DNA from: Sciscionella sediminilitoris
Lineage (GTDB): Bacteria > Actinomycetota > Actinomycetes > Mycobacteriales > Pseudonocardiaceae
Direction: 5' to 3'
Assembly: GCF_000737195.2 (NCBI RefSeq)
Contig: NZ_JALM01000067.1
Coordinates: 39,114-103,113 of the forward strand
Length of the DNA: 64,000 nucleotides
The notes beneath the pieces were generated by a model. It was not told the origin of the DNA, searched no databases, and was given only the letters and a program-made list of their open reading frames with translations. A program made the position numbers and the translations under genes. Numbering within the stretch: position 1 is the stretch's first letter; every line of letters begins with the position of its first letter. Of this stretch, positions 17,499 to 26,124 are shown in pieces.

Positions 17499-19127
17499 TC
17501 ACTCCACCCCGAGTACGAGTACCGCGTCGAATTGGTCTCCGGTGTACACGGTCAGGTCCACCTCCGGATGCTGGGCACGCACCCGGGCGCGCAGGCCCGG
17601 ACCGAGTGTCTCGCTCGCCTGCGCCCCGAGCAGCGCGGTGACCAGTTCACCGCCGTTGCCGAGCATGCGGGTGAGCAGTTCCCCCGCCGCCTCGGTGACC
17701 AGGCCCTCGGTGTCCTGCACGACCGGGTGCCTGATGAACACCACCTCGCCGTCCACCATGCCGAGCACATCCCCGGGGACACAGTGTCCCGCCCAGGTCA
17801 GCGCCTCCTGCTCGGCGAACACGAGCGCACCACGCCGGGTCGCGGCCGCGGCCTCGGCCATCGCGACCACATCGTCCTCCGCGCGCCGCTGTGGATCGTG
17901 CACCGCGAGCGCGGCGAGCCCCTGCACCGGGGACATGGTGGGGATCACGGTCACCGACTGACCGGCGTGCCGCGCGGCCTGGGCCCCCGCCTCGATCAGT
18001 TCGGCGAGTTCGGGCTCGTTGCTCAGCACGGTGACCGTGGCCGCGCGGGTACCGGTGAGCACGGCGAGTACCTCGGAGACGCCCGGCTCGGCACCGGGTT
18101 CGAGCACGAGCACCGCAGCCCCCTCCGCGCGGAACAGCTGGGCGACCCCGGGCCCGCGGGCGATGGTGACCAGTGCGCGTTCCTGAGCGAACCGGCTGGG
18201 CACCGCGACCTGATCGGCGAACCGCGCCACGGTGATCCGGTACGGGCGCCCGGCCTCGATCCCCGCCTCGATGGCCGCGCCGACGTCATTGCAGTGCACG
18301 TGCACCGTGCTGGTACCCGCCCCGTCCCCGGCGATCGAGACACAGTCCCCGATCGAGCCCAGTGTCGTGCCGAGCGCCTCGGTCGGTTCCTCGGTGTCCA
18401 GCAGGTACATCACCTCGTACTGGAACTCGCTCGCCCCCGATTCGCGCACGGTCAGCAGCGCGTCCGCCTGCCGGGCGAGTACCCCGGCGCGACCGGGCCC
18501 TGGCGGTGGCAACTCGATCGCGCCCGCCCCGGCCACGGTGTTGTGCAGCTCGGTGAGCAGCACGAGCAGCCCGTGCGCCCCCGCGTCGACCACCCCGGCC
18601 GCGGTGAGCGCGCCCAGCTGGGTGCGGGTCCGCTCCAATGCCTCGCTGCCCACGGCCACGACCGATTCGGTCAGCTCGGCGGGCTCGGTACCGTGCGCGC
18701 GCTTGGCGACCTCGGCGAGCACGGTCAGCATGGTGCCGTCGGCGGGCTCGCTGACCGCGTCGAAGGCCAGGGTCCGCGCGTGGTGCAGTGCGGCGCGCAG
18801 CTGCCCGGTTCCGAGCGGTGCACCCGGCTCGGCCGCATCCGCGAAACCGCGCAGGACCTGCGACAACAGCACCCCGGAGTTGCCCCGGGCACCCGCGAGC
18901 GCCCCACTGGCCACGGCCCGCAGCGCGGCGGCCGCATCGGGGGCCTCGGTGCGCAGCAGGGCGTCGAACCCCGCGCGCAGGGTGTGCGCCAGATTGGTCC
19001 CGGTGTCCGCATCGGCGACCGGGTACACATTGATAGCGTCGATGGCAGCCCGATGCCGTTCGAGCGTGCGGACACCAGCCGAGATCCACGCCCGCACGTC
19101 ACCCGCTCCCAGACCCGCGCAAGCCAT
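17499..19127 (-). CDS. DAK2 domain protein (YloV/FakA-like kinase family)
   Basis: A 542-residue protein with an N-terminal DAK2/DhaL nucleotide-binding domain ([21 protein letters not shown] near residues 38-58, then [20 protein letters not shown]). A central DegV-linked FakA-type region follows, with [15 protein letters not shown], and then a C-terminal domain. In Firmicutes the FakA protein phosphorylates fatty acids bound by FakB; in actinobacteria the role is less clear. Position between rpmB and recG is the standard arrangement. It is divergent from rpmB with 138 bp between. Kinase activity is inferred from family. Confidence 0.88.
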   Translation of the reverse strand: MACAGLGAGDVRAWISAGVRTLERHRAAIDAINVYPVADADTGTNLAHTLRAGFDALLRTEAPDAAAALRAVASGALAGARGNSGVLLSQVLRGFADAAEPGAPLGTGQLRAALHHARTLAFDAVSEPADGTMLTVLAEVAKRAHGTEPAELTESVVAVGSEALERTRTQLGALTAAGVVDAGAHGLLVLLTELHNTVAGAGAIELPPPGPGRAGVLARQADALLTVRESGASEFQYEVMYLLDTEEPTEALGTTLGSIGDCVSIAGDGAGTSTVHVHCNDVGAAIEAGIEAGRPYRITVARFADQVAVPSRFAQERALVTIARGPGVAQLFRAEGAAVLVLEPGAEPGVSEVLAVLTGTRAATVTVLSNEPELAELIEAGAQAARHAGQSVTVIPTMSPVQGLAALAVHDPQRRAEDDVVAMAEAAAATRRGALVFAEQEALTWAGHCVPGDVLGMVDGEVVFIRHPVVQDTEGLVTEAAGELLTRMLGNGGELVTALLGAQASETLGPGLRARVRAQHPEVDLTVYTGDQFDAVLVLGVE

Positions 19128-19265
19128 GCGCGCAGGCTACCCAGTCAGGCACGCGGGCGCCCCCTTCGCGGTACCCGTGTCAAGCCCCCGATCGCCGTAC
19201 CGTTATGCTTGTCCGGAACTGATGCGTTCTCAAGGACCAATCCTCAAGCGATAGGGGTGTTCGAC

Positions 19266-19457
19266 GTGGCTTCCGTTTGCGACGTCTGTGGCAAGAAGCC
19301 GGGCTTCGGCAACTCGGTCTCGCACTCACACCGCACGACACGTCGCCGCTGGAACCCCAACATCCAGACGGTGCACGCGAAGGTCGGCGTTTCCGCGCGC
19401 AAGCGGATGAACGTCTGCACCTCGTGCATCAAGGCGGGCAAGGTCGTCCGCGGCTGA
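19266..19457 (+). CDS. rpmB: 50S ribosomal protein L28
   Basis: A 63-residue large-subunit protein. It begins [20 protein letters not shown] and has a second CTSC motif near the C-terminus ([14 protein letters not shown]). The two CxxC pairs mark the zinc-binding form, as opposed to zinc-independent paralogues induced by zinc starvation. The GTG at 19266 gives normal L28 length, with AGGGG about 8-10 bases upstream. It is followed by a strong intrinsic terminator, so it is monocistronic. Confidence 0.97.
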   Translation: MASVCDVCGKKPGFGNSVSHSHRTTRRRWNPNIQTVHAKVGVSARKRMNVCTSCIKAGKVVRG

Positions 19458-19475
19458 GCGCCAGAGACTTTCCGG

Positions 19476-19511
19476 AACCCCCGTTCGCCCAGCTGGGCAA
19501 CGGGGGTTTTT
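19476..19511 (+). terminator. Intrinsic terminator of rpmB
   Basis: AACCCCCGTT (19476-19485) pairs with AACGGGGGTT (19499-19508), with an inner GCCCAGCTGGGC, followed by a run of T to 19511. It begins 18 bp after the rpmB stop. Confidence 0.9.
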
Positions 19512-19518
19512 CGTGCGC

Positions 19519-19549
19519 TTGACCTGGACCGCGCTCCAGCACCTAGCGT
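19519..19549 (+). promoter_or_regulatory. MerR-type promoter (19-bp spacer) of first LLM gene, leaderless
   Basis: -35 TTGACC (19519-19524) and -10 TAGCGT (19544-19549) are separated by 19 bp. Between them lies the dyad CTGGACCGCGCTCCAG. The over-long spacer with central dyad is the signature of MerR-family activated promoters. The ATG at 19557 is only 7 bases past the -10 box, so the transcript should be leaderless. Confidence 0.7.
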
Positions 19550-19556
19550 CACCGGC

Positions 19557-20444
19557 ATGCAACTTGGCACACACATCTGGTCGTTCACCGGCTTCGAGAA
19601 CACCCAGGGCGGCATCGGCGGCGAGCTCGCCAGGGCGGGCGCGGCGGCCGAGCGCGCGGGCCTCACCCACCTGAGCGTGATGGATCACTTCTTCCAGCTC
19701 GAACACCTGCAGCCCGCCGAGACACCGATGCTGGAGGGCTACACCGCGCTCGGCCACCTGGCGGCGCACACCTCCACCGTGCGGCTGGGCATGCTGGTCG
19801 GCGGGGTCACCTATCGGCATCCCGGACTGCTGATCAAGACGGTGACCACGCTCGACGTGCTCTCCGGCGGCCGCGCCTGGTTCGGTATCGGGGCCGGTTG
19901 GTACGAGCGCGAACACCGCGGCCTCGGCGTCCACTTCCCGCCGACCGCGGAACGGTTCGAACGGCTGGAGGAGACGCTGCGGATCAGCCAGGCGATGTGG
20001 GATCCGGCGAGCACCGCGCCGTTCGAGGGCAAGCATTTCCAGCTCGCCGAGACCCTGTGTTCGCCCGCGCCGATCAGCAGCCCGCGGCCACCGGTCATGA
20101 TCGGTGGCGAGGGCGAACGCAAAACCCTGCGGTTCGTCGCGAAGTACGCGGACATGACCAATATGGGCACCCATTCCGACCTGGACGGGATCCGGCACAA
20201 GCTGGAGGTGCTGCGCAAGCACTGCGCGGACGTCGGGCGCGATTTCGGCTCCATCCAGAAGACCGTGTTGTACAACAAGGCCCGGCTCGGCGAGGACGAT
20301 GTGGACGGATTCGTGGACCTGATGTCCGGCTACGCCGAGGCGGGGATCGACACCGTGTTCCTCATGCCGCCCGCGAACCGGCCCGCGAGCGAATGGATCG
20401 ACGCGGTGGCCGCCCCGCTCGTACCCCGGCTGGCAGCGCTGTAG
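19557..20444 (+). CDS. LLM-class F420-dependent oxidoreductase (first paralogue)
   Basis: A 295-residue luciferase-like (TIM-barrel) oxidoreductase of the F420-dependent type. Hallmarks are the N-terminal MQLGTHIWSFTG, the HLSVMDHFFQLE segment, VRLGMLVGGVTYRHPGLL, TLDVLSGGRAWFGIGAGWYE and PPVMIGGEGERKTLRFVAKYAD. It oxidises or reduces an organic substrate with F420; the substrate is unknown. A near-identical-length paralogue follows. No ribosome site is seen, consistent with leaderless translation from the MerR-type promoter. No merR gene lies nearby. Confidence 0.9.
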   Translation: MQLGTHIWSFTGFENTQGGIGGELARAGAAAERAGLTHLSVMDHFFQLEHLQPAETPMLEGYTALGHLAAHTSTVRLGMLVGGVTYRHPGLLIKTVTTLDVLSGGRAWFGIGAGWYEREHRGLGVHFPPTAERFERLEETLRISQAMWDPASTAPFEGKHFQLAETLCSPAPISSPRPPVMIGGEGERKTLRFVAKYADMTNMGTHSDLDGIRHKLEVLRKHCADVGRDFGSIQKTVLYNKARLGEDDVDGFVDLMSGYAEAGIDTVFLMPPANRPASEWIDAVAAPLVPRLAAL

Positions 20445-20447
20445 GTC

Positions 20448-20478
20448 TTGCCCTGGAGCGCACTCCAGGATCTACGGT
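20448..20478 (+). promoter_or_regulatory. MerR-type promoter (19-bp spacer) of second LLM gene, leaderless
   Basis: -35 TTGCCC (20448-20453) and -10 TACGGT (20473-20478) are again 19 bp apart, with the dyad CTGGAGCGCACTCCAG between them. The ATG at 20486 follows the -10 by 7 bases, as in the first copy. The dyad arms CTGGA/TCCAG are identical in both promoters. Confidence 0.68.
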
Positions 20479-20485
20479 CGGGAGT

Positions 20486-21373
20486 ATGCGACTAGGCACA
20501 CATATTTGGTCATTCACCGGATCCGAGACCGCGGACGGAGGCACCGCCGGGGAGCTCGCCCGGGTCGGCACGATCGCCGAACAGGCCGGGATCGCCGATG
20601 TCAGCGTGATGGACCATTTCTTCCAGATGGACCGGGTCCGTCCCGCCGAGGAACCGATGCTCGAGGGGTACAGCGCGCTGAGCTTCCTCGCCGGGCACAC
20701 CTCCTCGGTACGGCTCGGTCTGCTGGTCGGCGGGGTCACCTACCGGTACCCAGGGCTGCTCGCCAAGACCGTGACCACCCTGGATGTGCTCTCCGGTGGC
20801 CGCGCCTGGTTCGGCATCGGGGCCGGTTGGTACGAGCGCGAGCATCAGGGGCTCGGGGTACCGTTCCCGCCGACCGCCGAGCGATTCGAACGGCTGGAGG
20901 AGACGCTGCGGGTCTGCCAGGCGATGTGGGACCCGGCGAGCACCGCACCGTTCGAGGGCAAGCATTTCCAGCTCGCCGAGACCCTGTGTTCGCCCGCGCC
21001 GATCAGCGATCCGCATCCACCGGTGCTCATCGGCGGTGGCGGCGAGCGCAAGACGCTGCGGTTGGTCGCGCAGTACGCGGACGCGTGCAACCTCGGCACC
21101 GATGCCGGCTCGGTCGACGAGATCGCGCACAAGCTCGAGGTGCTGCGCAACCACTGTGCCGATGTCGGCCGGGACTACGCGCAGATCCACAAGACGATGC
21201 TCTACACCGGCGGCGAACTGCATGCCGGTGACCAGGACGGGTTCGTCGAGGCGATGGCGGGCTACGCCGAGATCGGTATCCAGACGGTGTTCGTCATGCC
21301 GCCCGGGGACCGGCCCTCGGAGTGGATCGAGCAGAACTGTGCCCCGGTGGTGCCGAGGCTGGCCGCGCTCTAA
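20486..21373 (+). CDS. LLM-class F420-dependent oxidoreductase (second paralogue)
   Basis: A 295-residue protein, the same length as the gene before it and very similar throughout. Shared segments include VTTLDVLSGGRAWFGIGAGW and FPPTAERFERLEETLR. It differs mainly in regions lining the barrel (for example ADACNLGTDAGSVDEIAHK versus ADMTNMGTHSDLDGIRHK), so substrate preference may differ. This is a tandem duplication that copied the promoter as well. It ends 4 bp into the convergent SDR gene. As in the first copy, a leaderless transcript is likely. Confidence 0.9.
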   Translation: MRLGTHIWSFTGSETADGGTAGELARVGTIAEQAGIADVSVMDHFFQMDRVRPAEEPMLEGYSALSFLAGHTSSVRLGLLVGGVTYRYPGLLAKTVTTLDVLSGGRAWFGIGAGWYEREHQGLGVPFPPTAERFERLEETLRVCQAMWDPASTAPFEGKHFQLAETLCSPAPISDPHPPVLIGGGGERKTLRLVAQYADACNLGTDAGSVDEIAHKLEVLRNHCADVGRDYAQIHKTMLYTGGELHAGDQDGFVEAMAGYAEIGIQTVFVMPPGDRPSEWIEQNCAPVVPRLAAL

Positions 21374-22266
21374 CTGACCGATTCGAGCGTGGCGAACAGT
21401 TCGCGCTCGCGCGGTGCCCGCCGCTTCTCCAGGCCGTACGGTTCCAGGTGAGCGGCGAGCACCCCGTCGAAGGCACGGCGCACCGATTCGCTGTCCCAGA
21501 TCTCGCGTTCGAGTACCGGCTGCTTCATGTACGGCTGGCCGATGATGTGCAGCTGGTTTCCGTTGCAGCGCACCATCTGCCCGGTGATCCCGTCCGCCTC
21601 GTCGGAGAGCAGGTACAGCACGACGGGCGCGATCTTGGCCGGGGTGCGCGAGGGCGGCGCGCCGCGCAGCGCCCGCTCGGAGTTCCACACCATGCGGGTG
21701 TGCGCGACCGGGCAGACCGCGTTCACCCGGACCCCGATCTCCTCGCAGTCCAGTGCCCAGGAGTAGGTCAGCGAGGCGAGCGCGCCCTTGGAGGCCGCGT
21801 AGGTGGCGAGATTGCGCTGCCCGAAGGAGGCGGCCGAGGAGATGTTCACGATCGAACCACCGCAGCCCGCTTCGGCCATCGCACGCAGCGCCGCGGTCCC
21901 GGTGTACATCGAACCGAGCACGTTCACCGAGATGAGTTCACGGATCCGGTCCGGCTCATCGCGCCAGGACGGGGTGTCGTAGTTCAGCCCGGCGTTGTTG
22001 ACCAGCCCGTCGATCCGGCCGAATTCCTGGACGCAGCGCTCCACGATGGCCGCGGCCTGGTCCGGATCGGCGATGTCCCCCGCGCTGACCACGGCGGTCC
22101 CGCCATAGGTGTTGATGGTGTCCGCGACCTGTTTGGCGAGCCCCTCTTCGATGTCGTTGACCACGACCAGTGCACCAGCCTGCGCGGCATGTGTGGCGAA
22201 CGCCTCGCCAAGCCCGCGACCCGCTCCGGTCACGGCGACGGCCTTGCCCTCCAGCATCCCGTTCAT
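21370..22266 (-). CDS. SDR family NAD(P)-dependent oxidoreductase
   Basis: A 298-residue short-chain dehydrogenase. It has the cofactor loop TGAGRGLGEAF, the NNAG motif (IDGLVNNAGLNYD), catalytic Ser in IVNISSAASFG and YAASK. An extended C-terminus beyond the usual 250 residues (from about QPYMKQPVLEREIW) is typical of MaoC/peroxisomal-like hydroxyacyl dehydrogenase relatives. The start MNGMLEGK was chosen because GGAGG lies 6 bases upstream. Substrate unknown, probably a hydroxyacyl-CoA or similar alcohol. Confidence 0.9.
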   Translation of the reverse strand: MNGMLEGKAVAVTGAGRGLGEAFATHAAQAGALVVVNDIEEGLAKQVADTINTYGGTAVVSAGDIADPDQAAAIVERCVQEFGRIDGLVNNAGLNYDTPSWRDEPDRIRELISVNVLGSMYTGTAALRAMAEAGCGGSIVNISSAASFGQRNLATYAASKGALASLTYSWALDCEEIGVRVNAVCPVAHTRMVWNSERALRGAPPSRTPAKIAPVVLYLLSDEADGITGQMVRCNGNQLHIIGQPYMKQPVLEREIWDSESVRRAFDGVLAAHLEPYGLEKRRAPRERELFATLESVS

Positions 22267-22429
22267 CTCTGCCTCCAGCACCTGGCGACGCCGCCCAGCA
22301 TCGCCCTGACACCCACTTTGGTCGGTGTGGCGGCGGTAAAGCGGCGGTCCGCGCTGAAGGGCGCGCGCAGTGCGGTGAATGACCTAGGGTTAACAGCTCG
22401 ACCGATCTGCGCGAGTGAAGATAGCGCTA

Positions 22430-23107
22430 TTACGGCAGTCGCCAGTCGACCTCGGGTGCCCCGGCCTCGGCCAGCGCGGCGTTCGCCCGGGAGAACGGCC
22501 GCGAACCGAAGAAACCACTCGAAGCGGACAACGGGCTCGGATGCGGGGACTCGATGCAGGTCACACCGTCGAGCCAGGGTTTGAGATTGCGCGCGTTGCG
22601 GCCCCACAGGATCGCCACGAGCGGGGTACCGCGCGCGGCCAGCGCCTTGATCGCGTGCTCGGTGATCTCCTCCCAGCCCTTGCCCTGGTGCGAGTTGGGG
22701 CTGCGCGGGGCCACGGTGAGTGCCCTGTTCAGCAGGAGCACCCCGGTGTCGGCCCACGGCGAGAGGTCACCGTTGGACGGTGCCGGGTAACCGAGGTCCT
22801 CCGTGTACTCCTTGTAGATGTTGATCAGGCTCTTCGGCAGCGGGCGCACATCCGGGGCGACCGAGAAACTCAGCCCGACCGCGTGTCCCGGCGTCGGGTA
22901 CGGGTCCTGGCCCACGATCAGCACCCGCACCTGGTCGAAGGGCTGAGTGAAGGCGCGCAGCACATGCTTGCCCGCCGGCAGATAGGTGCGGCCCTCGGCG
23001 ATCTCGGTGCGCAGGAACTCGCCCATCTTCGCGATCTGGTCGGCGACCGGTTCGAGCGCTTCGGCCCAGCCCGGATCGAGAATGTCTTTCAGTGGTGCTG
23101 CCGCCAT
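22430..23107 (-). CDS. ung: Uracil-DNA glycosylase (family 1)
   Basis: A 225-residue base-excision repair enzyme that removes uracil from DNA. The catalytic water-activating loop [18 protein letters not shown] holds the Asp at about residue 65. The C-terminal minor-groove loop is [20 protein letters not shown]. Motif LLLNRALTV is the uracil-binding strand. Length and motifs are those of a full enzyme. Its place between recG/DAK2 and thiL matches the mycobacterial order. About 160 bp upstream of the SDR gene hold nothing recognisable. Confidence 0.97.
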   Translation of the reverse strand: MAAAPLKDILDPGWAEALEPVADQIAKMGEFLRTEIAEGRTYLPAGKHVLRAFTQPFDQVRVLIVGQDPYPTPGHAVGLSFSVAPDVRPLPKSLINIYKEYTEDLGYPAPSNGDLSPWADTGVLLLNRALTVAPRSPNSHQGKGWEEITEHAIKALAARGTPLVAILWGRNARNLKPWLDGVTCIESPHPSPLSASSGFFGSRPFSRANAALAEAGAPEVDWRLP

Positions 23108-23128
23108 GACCGGTGACCCTAGCGTGGG

Positions 23129-23650
23129 CTAGTCGAGCCGCCGCAGGGACTTCGCGAACTGGGCGCCGCGCTCGACGTAGTTGGCCACGATGGCCGCCAC
23201 CATCTCGGCGTTGACGGACTTGTTCTCCCGGCATTTCGCGGGGACCCCGAGCGCGATCTCCCCGCCGGCCACCTTGCCGTGGTACGACATGACCGCGCCC
23301 GCGCCGACCACGCCACCGTCGGCGATCTCGGTGCCGTTGAGCACCACCGATCCGGAGGCGATCAGGCAGCCGGTGCCGATCACCGCGCCCTCCACGTGCA
23401 CGTTGTGCCCGATGGCCGAACCCGGCCCGAGCACGGTCGGCATCCCGGGCGAGACGTGGATGATGCTGCCGTCCTGGATGTTGCTGCGCTCCCCCACCAC
23501 GATCTCCGCGGTGTCCGCGCGCAGCACCGCCTGCGGCCAGATCGAGGCCTGCGCGCCGATCCGCACATCGCCGATCACGGTCGCGTCCGGGTGCACGTAG
23601 GCGTCCGGATGAATGTCGGGGGTGAGCTCGCCCAGCGCGTAGATGGCCAT
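23129..23650 (-). CDS. Gamma carbonic anhydrase family protein (left-handed beta-helix)
   Basis: A 173-residue hexapeptide-repeat protein. Repeats run from about residue 12 (DAYVHPDATVIGDVRIGAQA) to 120. Metal-ligand histidines are in IIHVSPG and IGHNVHVEGAVIG. The C-terminal helix ends in AQFAKSLRRLD. The family binds zinc or iron and includes carbonic anhydrases and many proteins of unknown role. It is 21 bp upstream of ung on the same strand. Confidence 0.86.
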   Translation of the reverse strand: MAIYALGELTPDIHPDAYVHPDATVIGDVRIGAQASIWPQAVLRADTAEIVVGERSNIQDGSIIHVSPGMPTVLGPGSAIGHNVHVEGAVIGTGCLIASGSVVLNGTEIADGGVVGAGAVMSYHGKVAGGEIALGVPAKCRENKSVNAEMVAAIVANYVERGAQFAKSLRRLD

Positions 23651-23677
23651 TCGGTGGTCAGCTCCTCGGCGGTGTCG

Positions 23678-24145
23678 TCAGTTGCTCGTCAGTTGCTTGG
23701 CATAGCAGCGGCTTTCCGGTGCCTCACGGTAATACCCGAACGACGGGATCGGGTGATACCCGGTTGAGACATAGAACGCCATCGCCTCGGGCTGCTCGGT
23801 CCCGGTCTCCAGGATCACCCTGGTGAAGCCCGCCAGCGCCGCGGTGCGTTCGAGCTCCGCGATCAGCATGCGGGCCAGGCCCTTGCCCCGATGCTCGGCG
23901 AGCACGAACATCCGCTTGATCTCGACATCCCCCGGGTCGCCGTGCACCCCGGAACGCCAGCCGCCGCACGCCACCGGTTCCCCGTCCAGCCTGGCGAGCA
24001 GGAAGGTGCCTTTCGGTGCCGCGAATTCGGCCGCGTCGATCGGGGACTCGTCGGGATCCCCGTAGCGCTCCCGATAGAACCGTTGCGCCGCCTCGGTGAG
24101 TGTTTCGACATCCGGGTGGGTGAAGGGAACGGTCTCGATCAGCAC
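23678..24145 (-). CDS. GNAT family N-acetyltransferase
   Basis: A 155-residue acetyltransferase. The acetyl-CoA loop is VLAEHRGKGLARMLIAELER (motif A), preceded by the strand VEIKRMFV. The C-terminal strand pattern is ILETGTEQPEAMAFYVSTGYHPI. Acceptor substrate unknown. It lies 27 bp upstream of the carbonic anhydrase-like gene on the same strand and is divergent from a second GNAT gene with only 29 bp between the starts. Confidence 0.88.
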   Translation of the reverse strand: MLIETVPFTHPDVETLTEAAQRFYRERYGDPDESPIDAAEFAAPKGTFLLARLDGEPVACGGWRSGVHGDPGDVEIKRMFVLAEHRGKGLARMLIAELERTAALAGFTRVILETGTEQPEAMAFYVSTGYHPIPSFGYYREAPESRCYAKQLTSN

Positions 24146-24174
24146 AGTACGAGCCTACTGGCACAATTCCGCGG

Positions 24175-24759
24175 GTGACGCGATGGAGCAGCACCGCCGA
24201 TTCGGTGACATACGGTAAAAGCATTCTCGACGGATCGCACATTCGGCTTCGCGCACGCACCGAGGAGGATCTTCCGGTGCTGGCGAACTGGTACGAGAAC
24301 CCGGAAATCGCGGTTCTGCAGCAGATGATCGTGCGCCCGGTCCCCGAATCCAGTTCGGCGGAACGATTCCGGAGCTGGACGGCGAACGAATCACTCGAGG
24401 CCGTCGGATTCTGCGTGGCGCGAAAATCCGACGGCGTACTGCTCGGACAGGCCGGTCTGATGGGAATCGATCTGCGCAACCGGAGCGCGGAACTGAGCAT
24501 CATGCTCGGCCCGGAACACCAGGGGAAAGGGTACGGCTCCGATACCGTTCGCACACTCGTGCGCTGGAGCTTCGCCGAGCTCGATCTGCACAGGGTCGAG
24601 CTGTGGGTGTTCTCCTTCAACACCGGCGCGATCGAGGCCTACCGGCGCGCCGGGTTCACCGAGGAAGGCCGCAGGCGCGAGGCCTACGTGCACGACGGGC
24701 ACCGCTACGACGCGGTGCTCATGGGCGCGCTGCGCAGCGAATGGACACCGCAGGCGTAG
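24175..24759 (+). CDS. GNAT family N-acetyltransferase, RimJ/RimL-like
   Basis: A protein of up to 194 residues. The acetyl-CoA motif is MLGPEHQGKGYGSDTVRTLV, followed by VELWVFSFNTGAIEAYRRAGF and EGRRREAYVHDGHRYDAVLM, the standard pattern of the RimJ/RimL subgroup that acetylates protein N-termini or small amines. GTG 24175 is used; a GTG at 24205 would also leave an intact domain. A strong hairpin follows the stop. Confidence 0.86.
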   Translation: MTRWSSTADSVTYGKSILDGSHIRLRARTEEDLPVLANWYENPEIAVLQQMIVRPVPESSSAERFRSWTANESLEAVGFCVARKSDGVLLGQAGLMGIDLRNRSAELSIMLGPEHQGKGYGSDTVRTLVRWSFAELDLHRVELWVFSFNTGAIEAYRRAGFTEEGRRREAYVHDGHRYDAVLMGALRSEWTPQA

Positions 24760-24765
24760 CACTTC

Positions 24766-24797
24766 GGCTGTAGTACCACAGCCGTGGTACTACAGCC
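24766..24797. terminator. Bidirectional terminator hairpin between GNAT gene and thiL
   Basis: A perfect 14-bp stem (GGCTGTAGTACCAC, 24766-24779, with its complement at 24784-24797) closes a tetraloop AGCC. It lies between convergent stops at 24759 and 24806. No T-run follows, which is common for actinobacterial terminators. Confidence 0.75.
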
Positions 24798-24805
24798 GTG
24801 GCAAC

Positions 24806-25750
24806 TCAGCGGTAGTGCTGCCAGCCCTGCGCACCCTCGTACTCCGCGCCGTCCACCGTCACCCCACTGCCCTCGGTGACCTCACCGATGATCAGCCACT
24901 GCTCGGGAACGGCGGCGGCCACCGCGAAGGTCGCCGCGAGCGCGTGGTCCTCGCCGCCGGTCAGCACCCAGGACATCGGGTCCGCGCCGAGCGCCGAACC
25001 GACCTCGATCAGCCGGTCGTCCGGAGTGAGCGCCTCGGCGCGCAGATCGATCGCCACCCCGGAGGCCGCGGCGATGTGCCCGAGGTCGGCGAGCAGCCCA
25101 TCGGAGACATCGGTCATCGCGGTCGCCCCGGCCGCCGCGGCGCGCTGCCCCTCGGCATACGGCGGCTGCGGGCAGCGATGCACGTTCACCACCGCCCCCG
25201 GAGCGCGGAAACCCCTGCTGAGCACCGCGAAACCGGCCGCGGACCAGCCGAGCTTGCCCGCGACCGCGACCACGTTCCCCGGCCGCGCTCCCGAGCGAGT
25301 GACCGCCGCCCGCCCCTCGAGATCACCGAGCGCCGTTACCGAGATGACGAGCTGATTCGCGCTGGAGAGATCCCCGCCGACCAGTCCGGCACCGAGATTC
25401 GCCGCCTCCTCGGCCATGCCCGCCCCGATCCCCTCGAGCACGGCGAGCTCGGTCTCCGCGGGCGCGGACAGCGTGGCGAGCAGCGCCGTGGGCACCGCCC
25501 CCATCGCCGAGATATCGGCCAGATTGATCGCCGCGGCCTTGCGCCCGACCTGTTGCGGACTCGACCAGTCGAGGCGGAAGTCCACCGACTCGACGATGGT
25601 GTCGGTGCACGCGACGACCGAGCCGGAGGCCGCGGCCACCACCGCGGCATCGTCGCCGGGGCCGAGCAGGGTGCTCGCCGGTTGCCGCAGACCGTCCGTG
25701 ATGCGCTCGATAGCGCCGAATTCACCCGTGGAGGCTAGCGTTTCATCCAC
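24806..25750 (-). CDS. thiL: Thiamine-monophosphate kinase
   Basis: A 314-residue kinase that phosphorylates thiamine phosphate to thiamine diphosphate. Seen: GPGDDAAVVAA (ATP/Mg), DFRLDWSSPQQVGRKAAAINLADISAMGA, and LVGGDLSSAN followed by the MTDVSDGLLADLGHIA region, all standard for ThiL/PurM-fold kinases. The start used is GTG 25750 (VDETLAS); the open frame continues upstream but into the promoter of the divergent gene. Position matches the mycobacterial order. Confidence 0.95.
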   Translation of the reverse strand: MDETLASTGEFGAIERITDGLRQPASTLLGPGDDAAVVAAASGSVVACTDTIVESVDFRLDWSSPQQVGRKAAAINLADISAMGAVPTALLATLSAPAETELAVLEGIGAGMAEEAANLGAGLVGGDLSSANQLVISVTALGDLEGRAAVTRSGARPGNVVAVAGKLGWSAAGFAVLSRGFRAPGAVVNVHRCPQPPYAEGQRAAAAGATAMTDVSDGLLADLGHIAAASGVAIDLRAEALTPDDRLIEVGSALGADPMSWVLTGGEDHALAATFAVAAAVPEQWLIIGEVTEGSGVTVDGAEYEGAQGWQHYR

Positions 25751-25871
25751 CTGACCTGCACCACCTTGACTGCGAAAGTTCGGATTTCCAACTATCGGCC
25801 TCACACGGTAAGTTCTTCGGTACGGTAACTGTCCTACCTGGAGCACCGGCCTGACGACGAAGGGGCGCGCC

Positions 25872-26105
25872 GTGGTCAACGCATATATCTTGATCCAGAC
25901 CGAGGTCGGCAAGGCCGCCGAGGTCGCGAGCGAGATCGCCGGAATGCCCGGAGTCACCACCGCCGAGGACGTCACCGGCCCCTATGACGTGATCGTGCGC
26001 GCCGAAGCGGAGAACGTGGACATCCTCGGCCAGATGGTCGTCGCGCGCGTGCAGAATGTCGCCGGGATTACCCGAACCCTGACCTGCCCGGTGGTCAACC
26101 TCTGA
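25872..26105 (+). CDS. Stand-alone Lrp/AsnC ligand-binding (RAM) domain protein
   Basis: A 77-residue protein made only of the AsnC/Lrp C-terminal domain: VNAYILIQTEVGKAAEVASE, the turn PGVTTAEDVTGPYDVIVRAEA, and a final strand GITRTLTCPVV. No HTH is present and none lies just upstream. Such stand-alone modules form oligomers that bind amino acids and may tune full-length Lrp proteins. It is divergent from thiL and 19 bp before the DUF3515 gene. Confidence 0.9.
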   Translation: MVNAYILIQTEVGKAAEVASEIAGMPGVTTAEDVTGPYDVIVRAEAENVDILGQMVVARVQNVAGITRTLTCPVVNL

Positions 26106-26124
26106 GCAATGCCACGCTAGCCGC

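Noticed and set aside
15687..19457. A 1256-codon plus-strand frame across recG and the DAK2 gene.
   Set aside because: Antisense shadow of high-GC coding sequence, rich in Arg/Gly/His. Only its last 63 codons (rpmB) are real.
22267..22429. 163-bp gap between the SDR gene and ung.
   Set aside because: It has a GTTAAC and GC-rich sequence but no convincing gene or repeat beyond a probable promoter.
25751..25975. N-terminal extension of ThiL.
   Set aside because: It would run across the divergent promoter. The ThiL domain begins immediately after GTG 25750.
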